This document shows positions 58,365 through 64,000 of a DNA stretch of 64,000 bases, one piece after another. Below the pieces are notes generated by a model. The model was not told the DNA's origin. It searched no databases and saw nothing but the letters and a program-made list of their open reading frames with translations. The position numbers and the translations under genes are program-made. Where the stretch lies: assembly GCF_013623905.1 (NCBI RefSeq), contig NZ_JABKDD010000003.1, forward strand, positions 248,001-312,000, written 5' to 3'. Each line of letters starts with the position of its first letter. The stretch's first letter is position 1. Source of the DNA: Brevibacterium sediminis. GTDB lineage: Bacteria > Actinomycetota > Actinomycetes > Actinomycetales > Brevibacteriaceae.

Positions 58365-59381
58365 TCAGAGCGTGAAGCCGGCGGGGAATGGGTCGCTGGG
58401 GTCGAGCATGAACTGCGAGGTCGCGGTCAGCCAGGCGCTGCCGGTGATCGTCGGCACCACAGCCACATGTTCGCCGACTCTCGTCTCCTCGATCAGCCGT
58501 CCGGTGAACGAGGTGCCGATGAAGCACTGATTGACGAAATCCGTGTTCAGGCCCAACTGCCCACGGGCATGCCGGACGGCCATGAGCGCGCTCGTGCCTG
58601 TGCCGCCGGGCGACCGATCGAGCCAGCCGGGATAATTGATGAGCACATGGCGGGCATCCGGGATTTCGCCGTCGGGCCCGGGCCCCGTCGGCGGCGTCAG
58701 GAACACGACGTGCTCGCAGCCGCGGAATCCGGTCACCGGATGCACGGGGTCGAGCTGTTCGTTGACCGCAGCCATGATCTCGCGACCAGCGGAGATGAAG
58801 TCCTCAGCCCGGTCGCGCTCGAACGGGATGTCGACGTCGGCGGCGGAGACGAAGGCGTAGAAGTTCCCGCCGAAGCCGATGTCGCAGGCGATCGTCCCTC
58901 GCCCGGGCACCTCGACGGTCTGGTCGAGGACATGCGCATACGAGGGAACGTTGACGATGGTCACCGACTCGGCGCGACCTTCCCGGACGACCGCCTCGGC
59001 GGTGATGAGCCCGATCGGGGCGTCGAGACGCACGGTCGTGACGGGTTCGACGACGGGCACCATGCCCGTCTCGACGAGGATGGTCGCCACTGCGATCGTG
59101 CCGGCGCCGCACATCGGGAGCACGCCGGTGACCTCGATGAAGAGCACTCCCCAGTCCGCGTCGGCACGAGTCGGCGGCTGCAGGATCGCTCCCGAGAGCC
59201 ACCCGTGGCCGCGGGGTTCACACATGAGAAAGGTCCGCAGATCGTCGGAGTTCTCGATGAACCACTCCCGGCGTTCGGCCATGGACTCACCGGGGAATGG
59301 TCCCACTCCCCCGGTGACGACGCGGACAGGCAGCCCCTCGGTGTGGGCTTCGACGGTCTGGATGAGACGGATGGTCTGCAC
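58365..59381 (-). CDS. Proline racemase-family enzyme with altered catalytic site
   Basis: Protein of 338 aa of the proline racemase/hydroxyproline epimerase superfamily. The first catalytic cysteine is present as Cys91 in LPMCGAGTIA, but the usual following His (MCGHGT) is Ala93. The second motif reads DRSPGGTGTSA (255-265), with Gly259 where racemases and epimerases have Cys and trans-3-hydroxyproline dehydratases have Thr. With only one acid/base Cys, ordinary racemisation is unlikely; a dehydratase-like or other one-base reaction is more plausible. It starts 12 bp after the stop of the decarboxylase gene, so the two form an operon. Confidence 0.88.
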   Translation of the reverse strand: MQTIRLIQTVEAHTEGLPVRVVTGGVGPFPGESMAERREWFIENSDDLRTFLMCEPRGHGWLSGAILQPPTRADADWGVLFIEVTGVLPMCGAGTIAVATILVETGMVPVVEPVTTVRLDAPIGLITAEAVVREGRAESVTIVNVPSYAHVLDQTVEVPGRGTIACDIGFGGNFYAFVSAADVDIPFERDRAEDFISAGREIMAAVNEQLDPVHPVTGFRGCEHVVFLTPPTGPGPDGEIPDARHVLINYPGWLDRSPGGTGTSALMAVRHARGQLGLNTDFVNQCFIGTSFTGRLIEETRVGEHVAVVPTITGSAWLTATSQFMLDPSDPFPAGFTL

Positions 59382-59393
59382 GGCCGATCTCGC

Positions 59394-62216
59394 TCAGCTC
59401 TCCAGGACCTCTTTGAGGATGACGCGGTAGCCCTGACGGGTGTCATAGCCGTGGATCTCACGGGTGTCGAGCGCGGACATGAAGTCGAGCACCTCGGCGG
59501 TGATGACCTGTCCGGGCACGAGCACCGGGAATCCGGGCGGATACGGAGTGACGAATCCGGCCGAGACCGGCTGTTCCCCGTTCTCGACGCGGCGTCGCAG
59601 CTCATGCGGCAGCACGTGTTCGATGTTCTGGCGACGCAGACCCGCATAGTAGGCGGTGCGCAGGTCGCCGTCGGGCAGCTGCTTCGACGGGTCGTCGGCG
59701 GGCACCTCGGCCGCGTAGTCGGGGGCGAAGGCCGAGAAGTCCGGCAGCGGGGGCATCACCGCGGCGGGTTCGGTCAGCGCATCCTGTTCCTGGAGTTCGT
59801 GCGGGTCGTTGAACTTCCCGGCCAGTTTGACCAGCACCTCGATGAGGTAGGCGACGGCCGAGCGTGAGGTGCCGATGTTCGTCATGAACAGCACCGTATT
59901 CCGGCTCGTCTTATTCACCTGGATGCCGTAGCGGTCCATGAGGTGTTCGTGCTTGAACGTGTCCCCGTCGACTCCCGTGCCCGAAATCTCGACGGTGATG
60001 CGGCTGGGATCGACGACGAATTCGTCGCGGACCCAGGCATCCCACATCGTCGACAGCCCATCGCGCAGCGGCATCGTCCGTTCGGTGACCCGGTACTCCT
60101 CGGGGATGAGATCGGCGGCGGTGAGCACCTTGAACGTCTTCTTCAGCAGCGGGTGACGCGCGATCGCCGAGGACAGGCTCATCGCCAGGTCGAGCTGCTT
60201 CTGCACGAGTGCGAACCCTTCCATCTCCACCTGCCTGCGACCGAGGTCGAGGGACGCGAGGATCTGGTAGTTCGGCGACGTCGAGGTGTGGGTCATATAC
60301 GCCTCGTGGAAGGCCTCCTCGGCGCCGGTGGAGAATTCCTGATCGTAGACGTGGATCATCGACCCCTGGCGCAGCGCGGTCAGCGTCTTGTGCGTTGATT
60401 GGGTCGCGTACACGCGGATCGTGGCGTCCGGCGGCGGCAGCAGGTCTTCCTCCAGCCACACCGAATCGGGGGCGGGGGCACCGGTCTCGGGATCGAACAG
60501 GCGCTTCTGCTGATCCCGGTACGCCGCGGCATGGGCGTTGGTGGCGAGGTTCTCCTCGAGGGTCTCCGCGGCGACCATTGCGGTGCGCTTGCGGGTGACC
60601 GGGTGGAACCGGGCGAAGGCGAACCAGGCTTCGTCCCAGAGGAAGACGAGGTCGGGCTTGATCGCCAAGCATTCTGACATGACCTTGTAGGGGTCGTAGA
60701 CGATTCCGTCGAAGGTGCAGTTGGTCAGGGTGATCATCCGCACCTCGTCGAGGCGGCCGGCGGCCCGGTAGTCGAGCAGCAGCTGCTTGATCCTGTTCAG
60801 CGGTACCGCCCCGTAGAAGGCGACGTCGTTGAGCGGGTACGCCTCGAGGTAGGCGGTGCGGGCGCCCGTGAGCATGAGCGCATGATGGTGAGACTTGTGG
60901 CAGTTGCGGTCGACCATGACGACCTCGTCGGGTGAGACGACTGCCTGGTGGACGATCTTGTTCGCCGTCGACGTGCCGTTCGTGACGAAGTACGTGCGCT
61001 TGGCGCCGTACGCGCGGGCCGCCAGCGACTGCGCCTTCTTCAGCGTGTGCACCGGCGCGAGCAGGGAATCGAGCTCACCGGAGGTGGCGCTGGATTCGGC
61101 GAGCAGCAGGTTGAGCCCGTAGAAGTCGACGAAGTCGCCGATCCACTTCGACCCGACGACGGAGCCGCCGCGGGAGACGGGCAGTGCGTGGAAGACACCG
61201 GCGGGACGGCGAGCGTGCTCACGGATCGCGTCGAAGAACGGAGTGTCGTAGAGGTGCTGGATGCGGCGCAGCAGGGACAGGTGGAGTTCGAACTGGTCCT
61301 CGCGGCGGAAGACGCGACGGAACCGGTGGGTCAGAGCACCTGCGAGGCTTTCGATATGGGCGCCGGCCATGAGGTAGAGGTCGAGCTCGGGGCGCAGATT
61401 CGCCAGGGTGTCTGCCAGCCGCAGCACCCGGCGCACCGAATTGAGCGGGCTCATCGGCGCCGTCGGCGACTCCTTCGTCGAGGTGTGCGCGAACTCGATG
61501 GAGTCGCGCAGGTCACGGCTGAGCACCTCGCGGGTGTTGTCGGTGAATCCGGGGCGGATGACGCAGGCGAGCAGGTTCGGGTTCGTCAGGGCCGCGGCCA
61601 CCGCATCGTCGGCGGTGGGCACGATCACGTAGTCGTAGATGAACTGGTCGGAGGCGTTGCGGAGTTTGAGCAGGTCGGTGTGCAGCTCATCGCGGCCGCC
61701 CTCGGTGGTCTCATCGACGATGAGGACCTCGAATCGGGGACGGGTGTCCTGGCGGTCCTTGAGTTCGGCGCGCTCATCCTCGGTGAGGTCGTCTTCACCG
61801 GTATCGGGCACGGTGGTGCCGCGCAGCCGATTGACCGCACGCGTGATCATGTCGTGCGCGCGGTCGAATTCGCCGTTCGAGAGCAGGTCGGTGATCTCCT
61901 CGACATAGCGCTGACCGAAACCTGCCCAATAGAGCTCGATCGTCTTCAGCGAACGCAGCGAGCGCCACACCTCGCCGTCTTCGGCGATCATCGAGAAGTC
62001 CCCGCCGCTGACAGCCAGGCGTTTGATCGCGAACTTCAGGTACTCCCACGCATCCGAACGCAGCCGCCACGTGCTCGCCGGCATTCCCGGATCACGTTCG
62101 AGCTGCGCCCGGCGCGGCGTCGAGGGGGCCCCGACGCGACCGTGCCTGCGGCCGCCGCCGAGGTCGGTGGGCTCAAACTCCTGCGCCGTTGCCTGGTCGG
62201 AGTCGATTCCGGTCAT
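59394..62216 (-). CDS. Orn/Lys/Arg decarboxylase, large PLP-dependent form
   Basis: Fold-type I PLP enzyme of 940 aa. An N-terminal region of about 400 residues includes a wing/response-regulator-like domain, partly of unclear origin. It is followed by the PLP domain with TYFVTNGTSTANKIVHQAV, DEVVMVDRNCHKSHHHALML, the Asp in DLVFLWDEAWFAFARFH and the Schiff-base Lys610 in TQSTHKTLTALRQG. The C-terminal domain has ITAEVLDFMSALDTREIHGYD. Family members decarboxylate ornithine, lysine or arginine to polyamines, often in acid stress. Substrate choice is not evident. Co-transcription with a proline racemase homologue suggests a role in arginine/ornithine/proline metabolism. Confidence 0.92.
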   Translation of the reverse strand: MTGIDSDQATAQEFEPTDLGGGRRHGRVGAPSTPRRAQLERDPGMPASTWRLRSDAWEYLKFAIKRLAVSGGDFSMIAEDGEVWRSLRSLKTIELYWAGFGQRYVEEITDLLSNGEFDRAHDMITRAVNRLRGTTVPDTGEDDLTEDERAELKDRQDTRPRFEVLIVDETTEGGRDELHTDLLKLRNASDQFIYDYVIVPTADDAVAAALTNPNLLACVIRPGFTDNTREVLSRDLRDSIEFAHTSTKESPTAPMSPLNSVRRVLRLADTLANLRPELDLYLMAGAHIESLAGALTHRFRRVFRREDQFELHLSLLRRIQHLYDTPFFDAIREHARRPAGVFHALPVSRGGSVVGSKWIGDFVDFYGLNLLLAESSATSGELDSLLAPVHTLKKAQSLAARAYGAKRTYFVTNGTSTANKIVHQAVVSPDEVVMVDRNCHKSHHHALMLTGARTAYLEAYPLNDVAFYGAVPLNRIKQLLLDYRAAGRLDEVRMITLTNCTFDGIVYDPYKVMSECLAIKPDLVFLWDEAWFAFARFHPVTRKRTAMVAAETLEENLATNAHAAAYRDQQKRLFDPETGAPAPDSVWLEEDLLPPPDATIRVYATQSTHKTLTALRQGSMIHVYDQEFSTGAEEAFHEAYMTHTSTSPNYQILASLDLGRRQVEMEGFALVQKQLDLAMSLSSAIARHPLLKKTFKVLTAADLIPEEYRVTERTMPLRDGLSTMWDAWVRDEFVVDPSRITVEISGTGVDGDTFKHEHLMDRYGIQVNKTSRNTVLFMTNIGTSRSAVAYLIEVLVKLAGKFNDPHELQEQDALTEPAAVMPPLPDFSAFAPDYAAEVPADDPSKQLPDGDLRTAYYAGLRRQNIEHVLPHELRRRVENGEQPVSAGFVTPYPPGFPVLVPGQVITAEVLDFMSALDTREIHGYDTRQGYRVILKEVLES

Positions 62217-62404
62217 GCGAGAGCCTCCTGGCTGTCCGTCTCAGTCCCCACCCCGGTCCGGTGTGGAATTCCTGCTCACGGGCTCAGTCGGCGGACCGTA
62301 CTGATTCCGTTGTTGCACGATCATACGACCTCACAGTTTCGAATGGGCAGGGTGGTGGGCAGTTGAGACAACCACAGGAGGAGAAATGATGATAAGCATG
62401 GGGT

Positions 62405-64000
62405 ATGGACACCTCCGCGTCTCTTTCTGCAGGTCATCTCATCGTCGAGGAACTCGAAGCACACGGAGTCACTCGCACTTATCTGGTTCCCGGCGAGTCG
62501 TATCTCGACGTCATCGACGGACTCCGCGATTCGGCTATCAGCCCGATCGTCTGCCGCCAAGAGGGCGGGGCCGCATACATGGCCGTCGCCGAGGGGCGGA
62601 TGACCGGAGTGCCTGGAATCGCCATGGTCACGCGTGGTCCCGGTGCGGCGAACGTCAAGGTCGGCGTCCACACCGCGTACCAGGATGCGACCCCGCTCGT
62701 CGTCTTCGTCGGCCTCATCCCCACCGATCATCGCGGCCGCGAATCCTTCCAGGAGTTCGACCTGGACGGCTGGTTCTCTTCGACCGCGAAGAAGGTGCTC
62801 ACCCTCGATGATCCCGATAAGGCCGCCGAGGTGGTCGTCGACGCCATGCACACCGCCGTGACCGGGCGGCCCGGTCCCGTCATCGTCGGTCTGCCCGAAG
62901 AGGTCCTCGTCCGCCCGAGTTCGGGAACGGTGCTGCCCCCACGCGTGCACGGATCGGCCTCACCGTATGCCGGGGACGTCACGGAGCTGCGTGCCCGCAT
63001 CACCGCCGCCGACCGTCCCGTGCTCATCATCGGCGGCGAGGACTGGTCGCCGTCGACCTCGCGGCGCATCGCCCAATGGTCACGCGACCGCGGCCTCGGG
63101 GTGCTCGGCACCTTCCGCGCCTATGACGGCATCGACCACGACAGTCCGAACTTCCTCGGCATCTTGGGCTACGGTGCGTCCCCCGTCGCGAAGAGGGTCC
63201 TCGCCGAGGCGGACCTGCACATCTTCTTGGGCTGTGTCCGTACCGATGTGGCCACCGACGGGTTCAGCAACGGCGTCGACCAGCGCACCGTCGTCATCGG
63301 CCCCGACGCCGATGCGCACGGCCACTTCGGTCGCCTCGACCAGCACATCGTCACCTCGGTCGGCCGGTTCGCCCAATCCCTGTTCACCGAGGAGGGCACC
63401 CGCACGTATTCGGTGTCCTCCGACGGCTCGATCGACGAACCGCCGCTCGGCGATGCCCTGTCCGAAGCGGCGGGGGACGCCGTGCCGCTGCCGGGTTGGG
63501 TCGCCGAGGCCAGGACCGAACTCGAGGCGTGGCGGAAACCGCAGGTGGCAGGTTCGGGGTCGGCAGCCTCGGCGGGGTTCGTCGACATGGACGAAGCATT
63601 CGTCCATGTGCAGGACCTGCTGCCGGACGACGCAATCATCACCTACGGGGCGGGGAACTTCTCCGGGTGGGCGACCAGGTTCCTGCCCACGCACGGGTTC
63701 CCCTCGGCGCTGGGCCCGCGCAACGGATCGATGGGATTCGGTCTGCCGGCTGCGGTCGCCGCCGCGCTCGTCCATCCGGAACGGGCGGTGTTCTGCATCG
63801 CCGGTGACGGGGACTTCCTCATGAACGGGCAGGAGATGGCCACGGCCGTCCAGTACGGCGCGGACATCACCGTCGTGCTCAACGACAATTCGGTCTACGG
63901 CACGATCCGCGGTCATCAGGACCGCGAATATCCGGGCCGGGCCACGGCCACCGCACTGCAGAATCCGGACTTCGCAGCCATGGCCACGGCGTTCGGCGGG
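62405..64000 (+). CDS. Thiamine-pyrophosphate enzyme, acetolactate-synthase family (3' end cut)
   Basis: TPP-dependent enzyme, at least 532 aa and open at the window end. It has the three-domain plan of acetolactate synthase relatives: PYR domain with catalytic Glu53 in CRQEGGAAYMA, central domain (VLIIGGEDWSPS near 200) and PP domain with the metal/TPP motif GDGDFLMNGQE near 466 ending near VVLNDNSVYGTI. The segment YGAGNFSGWATRF near 415 differs from true acetolactate synthases, so a related decarboxylase or lyase is likely. The only in-frame start is the ATG at 62405, because TAA lies four codons upstream (62393-62395), yet the strong AGGAGGAG is 20 nt away. It is divergent from the decarboxylase operon. 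Confidence 0.88.
   Translation, partial: MDTSASLSAGHLIVEELEAHGVTRTYLVPGESYLDVIDGLRDSAISPIVCRQEGGAAYMAVAEGRMTGVPGIAMVTRGPGAANVKVGVHTAYQDATPLVVFVGLIPTDHRGRESFQEFDLDGWFSSTAKKVLTLDDPDKAAEVVVDAMHTAVTGRPGPVIVGLPEEVLVRPSSGTVLPPRVHGSASPYAGDVTELRARITAADRPVLIIGGEDWSPSTSRRIAQWSRDRGLGVLGTFRAYDGIDHDSPNFLGILGYGASPVAKRVLAEADLHIFLGCVRTDVATDGFSNGVDQRTVVIGPDADAHGHFGRLDQHIVTSVGRFAQSLFTEEGTRTYSVSSDGSIDEPPLGDALSEAAGDAVPLPGWVAEARTELEAWRKPQVAGSGSAASAGFVDMDEAFVHVQDLLPDDAIITYGAGNFSGWATRFLPTHGFPSALGPRNGSMGFGLPAAVAAALVHPERAVFCIAGDGDFLMNGQEMATAVQYGADITVVLNDNSVYGTIRGHQDREYPGRATATALQNPDFAAMATAFGG

Noticed and set aside
62320..62340. ACGATCATACGA as a third GntR/hpa operator
   Set aside because: It shares only a partial core with CAGATCGTATATGA and lies by unrelated genes, so the match is not convincing.
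62386..62811. Short frame starting right after AGGAGGAG
   Set aside because: It gives an Arg/Ser/Pro-rich peptide without a domain, and the TPP enzyme reads through in another frame. The odd spacing is reported as a finding instead.

Overview
The window is high-GC (roughly 63-64% by eye) actinobacterial DNA with short intergenic gaps, many GTG starts and 4-bp start/stop overlaps. A homoprotocatechuate 2,3-dioxygenase closely matching what I remember of the Brevibacterium fuscum enzyme, a PcaL-type fusion, a PutA and sortase-type surface proteins together suggest Micrococcales, most likely Brevibacterium. This is inference from protein families, not a database match. I see no rRNA, tRNA, CRISPR array, insertion sequence or prophage gene. 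No gene-free gap exceeds 300 bp.

Layout. (1) 0-3.2 kb: an LPRTG-anchored surface protein with a possible thioester domain, a double MerR regulator and a divergent DUF6194-type gene. (2) 3.2-13.1 kb: an aromatic catabolic island. A leftward hpa meta-cleavage operon (hpaG-gntR-hpaE-hpaD-hpaH-hpaI) faces a rightward MFS transporter and a MobA-type flavin monooxygenase. The same 14-bp operator-like sequence lies upstream of both arms. (3) 13.1-19.3 kb: membrane proteins built from one repeated module, an HNH/DUF222 protein, uridine kinase, and an unusual three-part GntR/FCD regulator divergent from putA. (4) 19.4-25.8 kb: PutA and a large secreted nuclease. (5) 25.8-30.6 kb: PrpF-like isomerase, aromatic-acid MFS transporter and aryl-aldehyde dehydrogenase, divergent from an IclR regulator. 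(6) 30.6-38.8 kb: housekeeping and stress genes, including a small alarmone synthetase, SDR, multicopper oxidase, two-component pair, VOC and macrodomain proteins. (7) 38.9-42.7 kb: TusA/YeeE thiosulfate uptake, divergent from an MmgE/PrpD plus ComA-like pair whose promoter carries a 24-bp perfect palindrome and a DtxR/IdeR-like iron box. (8) 42.8-46.0 kb: a four-gene operon of three SipW-type exported proteins and an ER-type signal peptidase fused to a secreted, LPWTG-anchored region. (9) 46.3-51.7 kb: pobA-pcaHGB-pcaL, the 4-hydroxybenzoate/protocatechuate ortho pathway. (10) 51.8-64 kb: two MFS transporters, a cyclophilin lipoprotein, a polar amino acid ABC transporter, a variant proline racemase-family enzyme with a large Orn/Lys/Arg decarboxylase, and a TPP enzyme cut by the window end.

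How the parts fit. Catabolism dominates. Hydroxyphenylacetate or hydroxybenzoate would feed homoprotocatechuate (hpa) or protocatechuate (pob/pca). A 17-bp sequence shared by the iclR and pobA upstream regions suggests that one IclR regulator links the aldehyde dehydrogenase locus with the pob/pca operon 16 kb away. The strongest candidates for undescribed biology are the signal peptidase/anchor fusion operon, the iron-box-controlled MmgE/PrpD-ComA pair, the FAH-RraA fusion in the hpa operon, and the proline racemase homologue that has lost one catalytic cysteine.
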